This document shows, piece by piece, positions 1 through 11,264 of a stretch of DNA of 64,000 nucleotides. The translations under genes and the position numbers were made by a program. Numbering within the stretch: position 1 is the first letter of the stretch; every line of letters begins with the position of its first letter. The DNA comes from Canna indica. Lineage: Eukaryota > Streptophyta > Magnoliopsida > Zingiberales > Cannaceae. Below the pieces are notes generated by a model, which was not told the origin of the DNA, ran no database searches, and saw only the letters and a program-made list of their open reading frames with translations. The stretch is taken from contig CP136890.1 of assembly GCA_034359265.1 (NCBI GenBank), positions 53,995,501-54,059,500 of the forward strand. The letters run 5' to 3'.

Positions 1-3000
1 AATTACAATTGTGCAATGTATGGCTATCAAAAGAAATTATCAAAATTCGAGAAATAAAATGTTGGAATTTAGGATTACAATTGTGTCGTAATCGACGTAC
101 CCATCTCCCTTGAAGGCTATCCACATTGGTGGTAATGTGAATTACCAGAGCAATCTGGATTATCTGTAAAACATCCGAACCAAACATGATAATGTATTAG
201 TCATGAAAATTTAAAAGCCACATTACCAACAATGTAGATAAATTAATTGCGCATACCAAACGCTCCCTTAGAAATAGAAAAGTAGTAGTATGCAATTATT
301 TAGTTAGCATTACGAATGATTATTTAGTTTAAAAGAATACGAATTAAAGCAAAAATCAAAATGACCAAAGATATTTTGGTTAATAATAATAAACATGTCT
401 TTAAAAAAAAAAATTACAATAATTAATTGTATTAACATCCACGTAATGAAAATATGAATTAGTATAACATTTTTTATATAAAATCATATAAAACTTAAAA
501 CTTATAAAAAAGAATATAATAATAAATTAGTTTTGAAATAATAATTTTTTTAATAATTTTACAATTGTAAAATTATTACGTATTGTTCCTGCCTGAGAGT
601 TGTGGTCCTCCGGTCCGGTCTGGTGTATCTCCTTGTCTGGTTCAACATCGACGGTGGGAAGGAGGGGAGAGGGGGCTGCAAAAGACACTCTGACGCCCAA
701 GTTAGGGTGCTTCCAATGTGGAGGTTCATGGAATTAGAACTTTGGGTTATCTGGTGCGCCGTGTTTGGAAATTTGCTCATGCCTACCGGGCTATCGGGTT
801 AGGTTGTAATTTGCCAGGCCTATTAGTAACAACTCATTCGTTAGTATAGAAGATGTTTTCACCAACGGATGCAACTTCGTTAACAACTTTACAAACAACT
901 CATCAAATTCGTTAGTCTAGAAAATGCTTTATTAATAACCCATAAAATTCGTCAGCAACTTTACAGATGCATAATATGTTAGTATTGGTTTGCTCTATAG
1001 CAACACAAAGCTTGTCCTTTAATATAGGATATGACTTTCAACAACGACTGTTGTTTTCATTTGTAAAAATTAGATTTACTAGCAAATTTTTTCACCGTTA
1101 GCATATGCCATTTATTTTATAGTGACTGTGAGTTGTCAAATTATGATACTCTCACTTTGGTCCACATTAGAAGTATTGGATATTATGTTGGTTAATAATG
1201 TTAATTATAATTATTATCAATTTTAGCTTAAGTATTTTAATTAGATCAATAATTTTGATTTAGCCGTAAAGTTGATAAGTTAATTATACCATCAAGCAAG
1301 TAGTCATAACATATACATGGTAATTATCTAATGCACAAAATTCAGTAGTCATAAATTTCATCTACACTTCAATTTGACCTAAATCCAATCTGAATTCTTA
1401 TTTTCAAACATGATCCAAGTTCAACAAGTTAGACAAGCGAGTCAAAAACAAAGCCACCTACCCTGTTGATTCACCGGCACGAGCCATCAATTATGCGAGA
1501 AAATAATCCACATATCCAAATTGTAATTGTCAACAAATTAAACGCCCGAATAATATTGACATGAGGCATGTGTGCATGGTCGGCGCAATGGAGAAAACGA
1601 AGTAAGATTTCTCTTCTTCCCCCCAAGTGGGCAGGTGGACATGTTTGATGACAAATTTGTCTTCATCGGGACAATAATTAGGAAGACACATATATTACAT
1701 ATGCATGCATAGGATCGAAAGCAAATATGTTTGGCATCATTCAATTTAATGGCTGTGGCGTGAAAGTTATCAACATATAGCTAGAGTGTCAAGTGGTGCC
1801 AATAATGTGTTCAATTCATCAATATGTATATGGATTGGCATCATCACTTGTTGCTAAGGGCATTGATCAAATTATTCATCAATAGTGTTAGATATTACGA
1901 ACAAGAAAAGATTCTTCATTATTGATGAGTAGATAGTACTTGAATTGTAATGATAAGTGTGTGCTGTCATGTATCGTAATCTATATATACTGAAGAAGAT
2001 GAAGCCAATTAATAGTAACAAATTGCGTGTACTGCTCTTTGAGATAAGCATGTCTCATCCCCGACAGCATTATTATCTTTTGATTGGTGTGAACAAGCCA
2101 ACAAGGTTGATTGTATCTTGCAAATTTGAGCCAAGATGAATATTTCATATTGATGCATATATAATTGCATGACTCTAGTGTCTTCCTCCCAAACTCTTCA
2201 CTTTAAATTTTTTACGAGCATCATTTTAATTCTAGTTAATTATTTTTATGTTCGAACCTTTTGATTTTCTTGTACATTTCCTTTAAATATTTAGAAAATT
2301 ATCGTTATTTTATTAAATTTTATGTCGCACTTCATAAACTTTTAGCATATATAACTTATTTATAGCAAAGGAATTCTCCCCAAAAACCAGTATAAAGATA
2401 CAAAGCGCACATAAGTGACGGCTCGATTGATCATCGTTGGTAGTAAAAATCGACAATCAAATCTATGATGGAATGAAAAGCCATGATTATTGAATAGTGT
2501 TAGTGATAGCATCATTATTAGGGATAGCCATAGATATTGTTCCTACCTGAGGATCAGAATTGTCCAGTCTGGCTCGATATCTTTCCTGGTCAGGTGCATC
2601 TGCGGCGAGGGGGGTAGCTAGCATGCTACAACAAATATAACAAATGACACATCTTTTTTACTCTTAAGGATACTTTTTTGCGTCACTAATTACCTCACCG
2701 ACGCTATTTACAAATGTCTCAGGTCATTTTTGAGACGCAAAAGTCTAGCATCGGTGATTTCTAGCGAAGACATTTTTTAATTAGTTGCGCATTCAATGCA
2801 ACTCGCGACGCTTTTATTAAAAGCGTCTCCCGAATAATATTTGGGACGCAAAGGCTTGACGTTAGTGATTTCTGACGGAGATGCTTTTTAGGCTCGTCTC
2901 CAATGCAACTTGCTTATTCGAGACGCAAAGACCTAGCGTCAGTGATTTCTGGCGTCTCTCAATTAATATTCGCAATGCACATATCTTTGCATCTTGTTTG

Positions 3001-3159
3001 TATATATATATATAAGTCTTTGCGTCTCATATATAATTAATATTCTCCCCTAATGATGTTAGTAAGTTACTAATGACCCAACTCCTACTCAGATTAATTC
3101 AGTATTTTCTAGTTACTAAATGAAGACAAAAAGAATTAAGGAATATAGATATATTCAGT
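1..3159. other. AT-rich intergenic DNA without a recognisable gene
   Basis: No open frame here is long or resembles a known family. Two short related segments start near 581 and 2534, each beginning TATTGTTCCT followed by a CCTGAG motif and about 70 bases of degenerate similarity; they look like a dispersed repeat whose family I cannot name. The stretch ends at the ATA target duplication of the CACTA element at 3163. Confidence 0.6.
2732..2965. repeat. Three degenerate direct repeats (GACGCAAAG...GTGATTTCT)
   Basis: Units begin at about 2732, 2843 and 2920 with a shared G(A/G)GACGCAAA core, then a (C/T)TAGC or TGACG block, then GTGATTTCT and GGCG/GACG. Spacing is uneven (about 111 and 77 bases). 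They resemble the subterminal repeats of CACTA elements, but no CACTA terminus was found next to them, so the origin is uncertain. Confidence 0.45.
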
Positions 3160-3174
3160 ATACACTACTAGAAA

Positions 3175-3462
3175 TTAGGTCTTCAGCAACGGCTATCAGC
3201 AACGGCCGCTCAAGCCGTTGCTATTTGCAACGGCGTTCTTACGGCCGCCCGAGCCGTTGCAGATATTTGTATCTGCAACGGCGTTCTAACGGAAACCCGA
3301 GCCGTTGCGGATTATTTTAATAATCAGCAACGGCTTTCGGACGGAAAGACAAGCCGTTGCTGATATTTTAATTATCAGCAACGGCTTTCTAACGGATAAG
3401 TGAGCCGTTGCTGATGATAACTTATCAGCAACGGCTTTCTAACGGGCGAGTGAGCCGTTGCT
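3175..3462. repeat. Left subterminal repeat array of CACTA-1
   Basis: About six short inverted units, each with GCAACGGC facing GCCGTTGC about 20-30 bases away, often as CAGCAACGGC and GCCGTTGCTGAT. In En/Spm such clustered subterminal motifs bind the TNPA protein and are needed for transposition. Here they run up to the TATA box near 3470, so bound protein would lie directly upstream of the promoter. Confidence 0.85.
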
Positions 3463-3468
3463 GATAAG

Positions 3469-3478
3469 TTTATATAGG
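3469..3478 (+). promoter_or_regulatory. Probable TATA box of the CACTA-1 transcription unit
   Basis: TTTATATAGG lies directly after the last subterminal motif and just before a GC-rich stretch (3480-3628) that looks like a leader exon. That stretch ends in TTCAG followed by a GT donor at 3629. This matches the En/Spm arrangement, where one promoter in the left end drives both genes. The start site is inferred. Confidence 0.5.
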
Positions 3479-3944
3479 GCACGCTCTCGCGCTCGACCCT
3501 TCTTCCTCCCGCTGCTGCCGCCGCCGCTCCTGCCGACGCCTCTCGCCGCCGCCGCCACTGCCGCTGCTGCCGACGCCGACGACGCCGACGAAGCCTCTTC
3601 CTCCTTCCGCTACTGCCGACTTGTTCAGGTATGTTGATCGGCCGACCGTCTCTTCCCGTTGCGGCCGGCGGGAATCAATCCGACCGAAACCCTATTTCTA
3701 GGGTTTCGGCCGGCGGCGGTCCGCCGATGGCCGCCGCCGGACCTTCTACAATGGCCGGACAGTGTGTCCGGCCACTGTACGCCGGCGCCGGAGGGTGGAC
3801 TCCGGCGCTGGAATTTATAATTATATATATATATATATATATATTATATTATTTTATAATTGTTAATTAATTGTTTTATAATTGTTTTATAATTGTTTAG
3901 ATTAATTATTTAATTTGTTAGATTAATTATTAGGGTTCAGATTA

Positions 3945-4175
3945 ATTTCGGACGCGCGTCGGAATCGTCCACTTCGGACGCGCGCCGGTTTGTCCACTTC
4001 GGACGCGCGCCGGTTTGTCCACTTCGGACGCGCGCTGGAATCGTCCAATTCGGACTCGCGCTGGAATCGTCCACTTCGGACGTGCGCCGGAATCATCCAA
4101 TTCGGACTCGCGCCGGAATCGTCCACTTCGGACGCGCGCCGGAATCATCCAATTCGGACTCGCGCCAAAATCGTC
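3945..4175. repeat. Minisatellite of about 26 bp in the CACTA-1 leader
   Basis: About nine tandem units built on TTCGGACGCGCGCCGGAATC with the spacer GTCCA. Units alternate between GACGCGCG and GACTCGCG and between CGTCC and CATCC. Because the period is not a multiple of three, several frames stay open on both strands, giving short repetitive peptides that are not genes. CACTA-2 keeps a shorter, degraded version at about 35155-35245. Confidence 0.8.
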
Positions 4176-4296
4176 CAATATGGACTCGAACTGTCTCGAA
4201 ACATTTAGAAAATAATCATCTATCCGACGAGTTAATATGTTTCACGTACGCATCGACGAATCGGATATGATTTAGCAAAACCTTAGATCCGTTCGG

Positions 4297-4350
4297 GAAT
4301 TGTATGTTCGTGTAAAAGAAGTAGATGATCTTTTATACGACGTACAATTC
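4297..4350 (+). other. Leader hairpin 1 of CACTA-1
   Basis: GAATTGTATGTTCGTGTAAA pairs with TTTATACGACGTACAATTC across a short loop containing AGTAGATGA, with a bulge and a few mismatches. A weaker form is at about 34980-35035 in CACTA-2. It is the first of three hairpins directly upstream of the TNP2 start. Confidence 0.6.
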
Positions 4351-4353
4351 TTG

Positions 4354-4375
4354 AATTGTCCCTGATTGGACAATT
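4354..4375 (+). other. Leader hairpin 2 of CACTA-1 (perfect 8-bp stem)
   Basis: AATTGTCC pairs perfectly with GGACAATT across the six-base loop CTGATT. In CACTA-2 the same position reads AATTATCC and GGATAATT: one G-C pair became A-T and pairing was kept. One compensatory change is suggestive of structural constraint but not proof. Confidence 0.6.
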
Positions 4376-4585
4376 TGGGAATATAGTTATTTGTACTGCA
4401 CTTACATTTTTATTTTAACTGTTAACTAATTATTCTAAAATTCGGCAACATCTCTCTTGTTCTCCGATACGCGCCCAGATGATATGCGTATTCGGAGAAC
4501 TGTAGGGAGATGCTGTCGAAATTTAGAATAATTAGTTAATAGTTAAAATAAAAACGTAAGTGCATTACGAATAACATAAATCCCG
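4376..4585 (+). other. Leader hairpin 3 of CACTA-1 (long near-perfect stem)
   Basis: Two arms of roughly 95 bases pair around the loop GCCCAGATGATAT. The inner 76 bp (4397-4564) have about 85-90% matching positions. The outer part extends through GTTATTTGTA and TACGAATAAC. It ends 65 bases before the full-length TNP2 start codon at 4650. The loop and the inner stem are conserved in CACTA-2 at 34751-34954. The folded transcript would be long double-stranded RNA. It could be a nested MITE, but no convincing target duplication is seen. Confidence 0.7.
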
Positions 4586-4649
4586 AATGGAATAGGACAA
4601 TCTCACCTAAAGACATTAACCAAAGAAATTGTCATTGATTGACAGAATC

Positions 4650-7600
4650 ATGTCGGCTGATCGAAGTTGGATGTACTGACGTCTTGATCGTGGAGCTTTA
4701 ACGAATGAGTTTCGATTAGGCGTAACGTACTTCCTAAATTTCGCCTATTCGAATCGGAATTTCGTTAGCATGGGTGATCAAATCCGATGTCCGTGTGCCG
4801 CATTTGTTCAAATGGACGATTTTTGGATCGGGAGACTGTCACTCTGCATTTATATAGCAAAGGATTTGCACCAAGATATTTTCTATGGACTTGTCACGGG
4901 GAGTCACGCGAAGTCGAGACGTCGAGCAATCCTGTCGTTCAGACATATGGTGAATCTTCCTCTGCTGGTGCTTCTTCATCCGGTCAATGTAATCCCTATA
5001 GAACTATGATACTTGATAGTCTTGGGGGTCAATTCCACCTGAATGATAATGTTGATCGGCCAGTTCTTCAGACATCAGTCCCACCAGATACTACAGCGGT
5101 TGATATCACAGAAGTAGGGGCTGCGGTAGAGATTGAATTACCGAATAAAGAAGCTGCAGAATTTTACGAGATGTTGAAAGCTGCCGATGAACCTTTGTAT
5201 GAGAATTGTCCTAAATACACTAGGTTTTCAGCAATGACACAGCTCTTAAACATCAAGGCCGATTGTAATATCAGCGGAGTTGCGTATGATCGGATTGCTG
5301 GATTGATTAATGGAATACTGCCTACTGATAACAAGTTTGAGCCTACTTTTTATAAGACTAAAAAGCTAATGAGAAAATTGGGGCTTGGGTACGAAAAAAT
5401 ACACGCGTGCCAAAATAACTGCATTTTATATTATAAAGAAAATGTGCAGTTGGATAAATGCCCTGTATGTCAACACCCTCGTTACAAGGAGAAGAAATTG
5501 GTCCGACAGAAAAATATCCCGTTTAAGGTGCTTCGGTATTTTTCACTAACACCGAGGCTTCAAAGATTATTCATGTCGGAAAAGACAACCCCCTACATGA
5601 GTTGGCATGCAAGAAGTCGTGATGATACAGTAATGACTCATCCATCTGACAGTGAAGCATGGAAACATTTGGATACATGTTATCCTTCGTTTGCTAGGGA
5701 TACTAGAAATATCAGATTGAGATTGTGCACAGATGGTTTTAATCCGTTTGGACATTCTGCAACTCCTTATTCAGTTTGGCCAGTGCTGCTGACAGTTTTT
5801 AATTTGCCACCGTCAATGTGCATGAAAGATGAATTTATTTATCTTTCGATGATTATTCCGGGTCCTAAGGGTCCGCGAAAAGAAATTGACATATTTCTCA
5901 GACCATTGATAGATGAATTGAAAATATTGTGGACTGAGGGAGCTATCACTTATGATTGTCATCGGAAGCAAAACTTCAATTTAAAGGCCGCGGTCTTGTG
6001 GACAATCAATGATTTCCCTGCGTACGGCATGTTGTCGGGTTGGAGCACTCATGGCCGACTCTCTTGCCCGTATTGTATGGAACACTCTAAATCAATCAGT
6101 CTTCAGAACGGACGAAAAATCTCATTCTTTGATTGTCATCGTCGATTCCTACCGGTTAATCACCAGTATCGAAGGAATCGTAATAAATTTACTAAGGGCA
6201 GAGTCGAAAGAGATGGGCCACCACCGATGTTGTCTGGTGAACAAATGTTAGCACGTGTTTCAGCACTTCCAGATATAGTATTTGGTCGCAATGAAAGAGT
6301 GTCAGGTTTTGGCCAAACACACAATTGGGTGAAAAAAAGTATCTTTTGGGAATTGCCCTATTGGAGTTCATTATTGATTCGACATAATTTAGATGTCATG
6401 CACATTGAAAAAAATGTGTTTGATAATATTTTCAACACTTTGATGGATATTTCTGGAAAAACTAAAGATAATGTCAAAGCCCGACATGATCTAAAAATAC
6501 TTTGTAAAAGACCAGAGTTGGAGTTACAAGGGGTCAACGGACGATATCTGAAACCGAAGGCCCTATATGTGTTAAATAAACAACAGATCAAAGATGTTTG
6601 TCAATGGGTAAAAGAACTCAGATTACCCGATGGATATGCTTCAAACTTATCTCGATGTGTGAACGTCGATGATTGCAAAATATCAGGGATGAAGAGCCAT
6701 GATTGTCATGTATTCATGCAGAGATTACTTCCGATCGCATTTCGAGATCTTCTACCTGATAATATTTGGGGTCCGTTGATTGAATTAAGTATGTTTTTTA
6801 GAAGCATCTGTGCAAATGTCCTTCGAGTCGAAGATATGTCAACACTTGAAAATAATATTGTTGAAATCATATGCAAGCTGGAGCAGTTTTTCCCTCCTGT
6901 ATTTTTTGACTCGATGGAGCATCTAGCGATACACTTGGCATACGAGGCACGAGTTGGTGGCCCCGTTCAATATCGTTGGATGTACTTATTTGAAAGATAC
7001 ATGAATCGTCTGAAGAAAAAAGTAAAGAACACCGCAGCTGTTGAAGGATCAATATCTGAATCGTATATCATCCAAGAAATTTCAACATTCTGCTCATTTT
7101 ACTTTGAATCGACAGTACAGACAAGATTTGATCGTCTTCCACGTAACGACGACGGGGGTGTTCGACATTCAGATGGACGTTTAAATATATTTTGTCACTC
7201 TGGTCGTGCTTTTGGTTCTCGTCCATCTCGACACTTAAGCGATGAAGAGTATCATTTGGCACACTTGTATGTATTACTCAATTGTCCAGAGATTGAACAA
7301 TTCATTGAAATATTTGACATTGAGATGGTGCAAAAATACTCTATTCACAACGATGAAGAATTGGAGAGATTACGGAATCGTGATTTCCCTACTTGGATTC
7401 AGACTTACAGCAAAGATCACAGAGCTGAAATAGATGAAAGAATATTTGAGTTTGTTAGTGGACCGTCGCGACTTGTGTCGTGCTATAGCAGATATTTTGT
7501 TAACGGGTATAAATTTCACACGGTTGAATATTCATTTACAAAGAAGACGATGAATGCTAGGGTCTGCGTGAAAGGGACAACCTATGTTGAATGTGATATG

Positions 7601-8122
7601 GATTTTTATGGACTGGTGGAAGAAGTGATAGAGTTGCACTACTTTGGCTTGAAATCAGTGATCCTATTTAGATGTCATTGGTTCGATACAACAGAAAGGG
7701 GCATGAAAGTTCATCCAAAATACAAACTTGTTGAGGTTAATTACAAATCGAAATTGGCAGCAAATGAGCCTTTTATATTGGCATCACAAGCCGAACAAGT
7801 ATATTACGCAAAGTATCCGGCTCGAAATAAAGATAGAGCAGATTGGCGTGTAGTCTGTAAGACAAAAGGTAGAGGAAAAATTGATCCGATAGTAGGAGAA
7901 AATGATCCTCCTGGTTTCTATCAAGAAGATGATCTTCCTGCTGTGGATCGTATTATTCCAATACTCGAGGATGCAGACACAACGTCAATTCAATTAGAAG
8001 TTGAATATGCTGATGATGACGATCATGAAATTGAGGAAGCTGGAGATGAAGAAGATGAAGAAGAGGAAGAAGAGGAAGAAGAAGAAGAATTCGAAGACTA
8101 TTATTCAGATGATGAAGAATAA
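4650..8122 (+). CDS. TNP2-type (TNPD-like) CACTA transposase with N-terminal lesions
   Basis: This is the transposase that would cut and move CACTA-1. The family start is the ATG at 4650 (peptide MSADRSWMY), which begins the transposase-associated domain, but an in-frame TGA lies at 4677-4679 and a two-base insertion near 4796 shifts the frame within the CPC...C motif. From the ATG at 4787 the frame is open for 1,111 residues. It holds the TNP2 catalytic region (LCTDGFNPFG, Asp316, residues about 290-500), a DUF4218-like region (about 635-790), a DUF4216-like region (about 905-1000) and a Glu-rich acidic tail. No intron is needed. CACTA-2 has sense CAA at the TGA position and a TGA near the shift, so the two copies carry different lesions. 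An internal start at 4787 would lack most of the N-terminal domain. Confidence 0.9.
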
Positions 8123-8197
8123 TTGTAAAGTATATATTTTATTAAATATATCTCTACTATTTATACAATAATCTGATTATATGTCTGTTCGACAGAT

Positions 8198-9733
8198 ATG
8201 TCTAGTCGTGGTTATCGACGCAGGAGAGCTTCGGAGTCTCCGATCGGTGAGACTCCAGCACTTACTCATGCTGCTGATCCTCCTGTTGCTGATCCTCATG
8301 AGGATGATACTGCCGAGGCTAGTACATCCAGACGTAGGCGGCCACGCGGGCCGAACAGGTGGCAGCCTCCACCAGCCACAGAGTCACGTAGATTGATTAG
8401 CGTGATTGGGGAGCGGTAATATATCATGAATTATGAATCATTACAAATTCATTATATCATAATATAATATTAAAATTTATTTTTGTTGTGCAGGTTCGAG
8501 CAAGAAGAAGTGCCGAGGAGCATTTCTTCTACTATTCGACGATACATGCACGGGGCATGGCCTACGTGGTCTCACGTGCCTAGCGAGCACGTCGACATGT
8601 TATGGCGCGAGTTTGAGGCACGTATTATTATTATTTTTTACATGCATGATGATATATTAATATTGGTACTGATATTATTATTTTGCAGGCTCGCTATACA
8701 TGGGCCGAGGACCAGAGGCCCTTCATTTACGCTGCCTGGGAGGCTATTTCCCGGGCAAGGTACAACGGGCAGCTGGGGCAGGCTCGGTCCCAAGCGATGG
8801 CCCGAGCTGGGACCACTAACATCGCGGAGACTCGGGGATACGGCCCCGGTTGGATTACTCCGGATATATGGGACCAGCTCGTGGGGATATGGTCGACGGA
8901 TCGATGGCAGGAGGTTTCTCGGAATTCGGCTAGAAATCGCATGTCGGGGGGAGCAGCGCGTCACACCGGCGGCTCTGTTGCATTTGTAGTGCACGCAAAC
9001 CGTATGGTAAGTATATCTTTTAATTATATATTTTATTTGTTATTATGTGTACTAATTAATGTATTTGTTTTGTAAATGTAGACGACGGTGTCGGATGACG
9101 GGACTGTCCAGCGACCCTCCCCGATGGCGGTGTTTTAGCGGACTCACCGTCGAGCACATGGGACGGGGGAGTACATCCACAACCGCGCTGCATACATTAT
9201 GGTAATTATATATTTGTTTAAATTATTCATTATATATTTATAATTTAAGTTTTATGATAAATATTAAACAAAAAATCAAACTCGAGTAGGAGACCTACAG
9301 CCAGACTGTGGTGCAGCGCGGGGGTACCCCCGAGGACTTTGACGCAGCATCGTGGGTCGAGGCCGCAGGTGGCTGGGACCATGGCCGCGTATATGGCTTC
9401 GCAGATAGTGGTCATGCGCGAGCCGTACTAGGGCCACTTGGGGCATCGACCCCTCCGGTCGCTGGTGAGCGGCCGTCCACCTCTAGATCTAGTTATGATC
9501 ATAGTAGCAGAATAAGGACTTTAAAGGACACGGTCGCGCGTCAGACTGAGATGATGGAGCGCCAGAGTCAGATGATGGCGGATATACAAGCTATGCTACG
9601 CAACATGTCAGGTCATCCCGAAGCAGGCATCTCTTCGGCATCATCTAATCCATCGTCCTCGAGTCAGTCCACGCCGGTGTACACTCAAGCACTCCAGACC
9701 CCCCCATATAATCCAGACCATCCTCCATCGTGA
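8198..9733 (+). pseudogene. TNPA-like (Transposase_24, Ptta/En/Spm) gene, five exons, one stop
   Basis: This is the second CACTA gene, probably the DNA-binding accessory protein for the subterminal arrays. Exons by similarity to the copies at 32540-34149 and 11999-13470: 8198-8415 (Arg/Pro-rich start MSSRGYRRRR), 8494-8617, 8689-9005, about 9082-9201 and about 9291-9733. Most introns are GT-AG; the second (8618-8688) seems to start with GC. The core RYTWAEDQRPF to WQEVS is the family's conserved region, and the last exon has a Gln/Met-rich heptad-like segment. A TAG at 9136-9138 interrupts exon 4 in MAVF-stop-RTHRR, where a sense codon is expected. Exon ends of the last two introns are less sure. 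Confidence 0.8.
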
Positions 9734-10034
9734 TCGTGAGATTTTTTGTTTGGATATTGAACTTGTTTAACTTATTTTGTTTGGATATTGATACTTCAAT
9801 TTTGCATTTGAATTGTTTTTATACTATCGTGGATAATTATCAATATAAATATAATTATTTTGATGTATATCTTGGTGTGTTTGTGATGTGTGAATGAATG
9901 TGTGTATGAGGTGTTTGTGATGTGTGAATGAATGTGTGTATGAGGGTATGGGTGTGTGAGTTATGTATCAGATAATGTATCAATGTATCAATGGAAATTT
10001 GAAATTTTCAAATTTTCTGTTTGCAGGTATACGT

Positions 10035-10420
10035 CATCAGCAACGGCTTTCCCACGGGCGTCCGTGGGAAAGCCGTTGCTAAAAGTGTATCGAAAGCCGT
10101 TGCTGATGACCTACAGCAACGGCTTAGCGACGGAGTTTTACTAACGGTGTTGCTACGGACTCAGCGGCCGTTGCTATTAATGTTATCAGCAACGGCTCCG
10201 GGTCTGTGGCAAAACCGTTGCTGATAATATTTTTAGCGACGGCCCAAGCGGCCGTTGCTGATAATGTTTTGAGCGACGGCCCGAGCGGCCGTTGCTGATC
10301 CGTTGCTAAGTTATCAGCAACGCGACTTTCTGTCACGGCTCTATTGCAACGGCGCGGCCGTTGCTGATGCTCTTCAGCAACGGCTCAGCAACGGTATCAG
10401 CCGTTGCTGATGCTCATTTT
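10035..10420. repeat. Right subterminal repeat array of CACTA-1
   Basis: Many copies of CAGCAACGG and CCGTTGCTGAT in both orientations, the same motif as in the left array, spaced 15-50 bases apart and ending at the terminal TTTCTAGTAGTG. Units of GCGACGGCC type are interspersed and probably are diverged sites. Confidence 0.85.
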
Positions 10421-10433
10421 TCTAGTAGTGATA

Positions 10434-10963
10434 TTCAGTACATTGATAATGGAATATAGATATATACTCACAGGGAAGAAGAATAACATGTAGAAAAAGG
10501 ACCAACTGATGATCGGTTAATCTTTGTTACTAATCCAGCCATATACTGAAATAATTTTTCCCAAACCCGTATTTAGTAATTATAGCTTTTCACATTATCA
10601 GTAAGATTAAACTAAAATCTTCTGGAATGATAATAGCATACTGAAGCAAGGAACCTCAAGAAGGAATTTGTTTAAATTAATTCCATATAGACTTATCAAC
10701 GTAGAGCACAAAACTAACAAAAGGAAATAAATGTTCTATCACATAATACTATGTCTATCTTCAGTTGAAACCTTTGACACATTTCTAAGTACCTTAAATA
10801 GTTATCATGCTTTCTGCCACATTAAATTTTTATCCCATCAACATAGAGGCTTGGATGACAGAAAGACAAACAAAACAGATAATTGAGCTGAAGAATACGA
10901 CATCAAAAACTTTCTTCCAATATATACAAGTTTTCTTTTCATAAAAAAAATATAGCAAGTGAC
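10434..10963. other. AT-rich spacer between CACTA-1 and CACTA-4
   Basis: AT-rich DNA without an open frame or a recognisable family. It continues the sequence left of CACTA-1 across the ATA duplication, so it belongs to the original insertion site. Confidence 0.5.
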
Positions 10964-11264
10964 CACTACAGTAAATGTTATGATAACCGGCACTTTATTT
11001 AGGAAAAATCAACTTTTTTTGAGTCGGAAATATCATTCAGGCTCTTCTAAAACCACCCGTTCAAGAGCCCGAAGTGGAGAGAGAATGAAAATAAAAAACC
11101 GATGCTCTCAAGGGCGCCAAGTTTTCCAAAACGGACACCCTATTAAGGGAGCCCATTCTGCCAAGACGGGCGCCCCTTTAAGGGCGCCAGCTATATTGAA
11201 ACCGATGCCCCTTACAGGGGCGCCATCTATATTGAAACCGGCGTCCCTTACAGGGGCGCACTAA
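10964..11264 (+). mobile_element. CACTA-4: terminus of a second CACTA family
   Basis: The fragment starts CACTACAGTAAATG, a CACTA-type end different from the CACTACTAGAA ends of its neighbours. It carries its own subterminal repeats, in which CCGATGCCCCTTACAGGGGC and relatives recur about every 35-40 bases. It is cut at 11264 by the start of CACTA-3. The open frame across it encodes only these repeats. Confidence 0.65.

Larger units (their letters stand above)
3163..10430 (+). mobile_element. CACTA-1: nearly complete CACTA (En/Spm) DNA transposon
   Basis: The element starts CACTACTAGAAA and ends TTTCTAGTAGTG, perfectly inverted, and is flanked by a 3-bp ATA duplication (3160-3162 and 10431-10433) as expected for CACTA elements. 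Length is 7,268 bp. Inside, in order: a left subterminal repeat array, a TATA box, a GC-rich leader, a minisatellite, three hairpins, a TNP2-type transposase, a TNPA-like gene and a right subterminal array. The termini match exactly and the transposase frame is long, so activity may be fairly recent, but small lesions in both genes argue that this copy is not fully autonomous. Confidence 0.95.

Noticed and set aside
3175..3462. Regularly spaced inverted repeats as a CRISPR or satellite
   Set aside because: They end at a CACTA terminus and recur at the other end of the same element, so they are subterminal transposase-binding repeats.
3923..4270. Five overlapping short frames on both strands with repeated Arg/Ser/Asp peptides
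   Set aside because: All come from the 26-bp minisatellite in the CACTA-1 leader.
10959..11264. 101-codon open frame
   Set aside because: Encodes only the subterminal repeats of a CACTA terminus.
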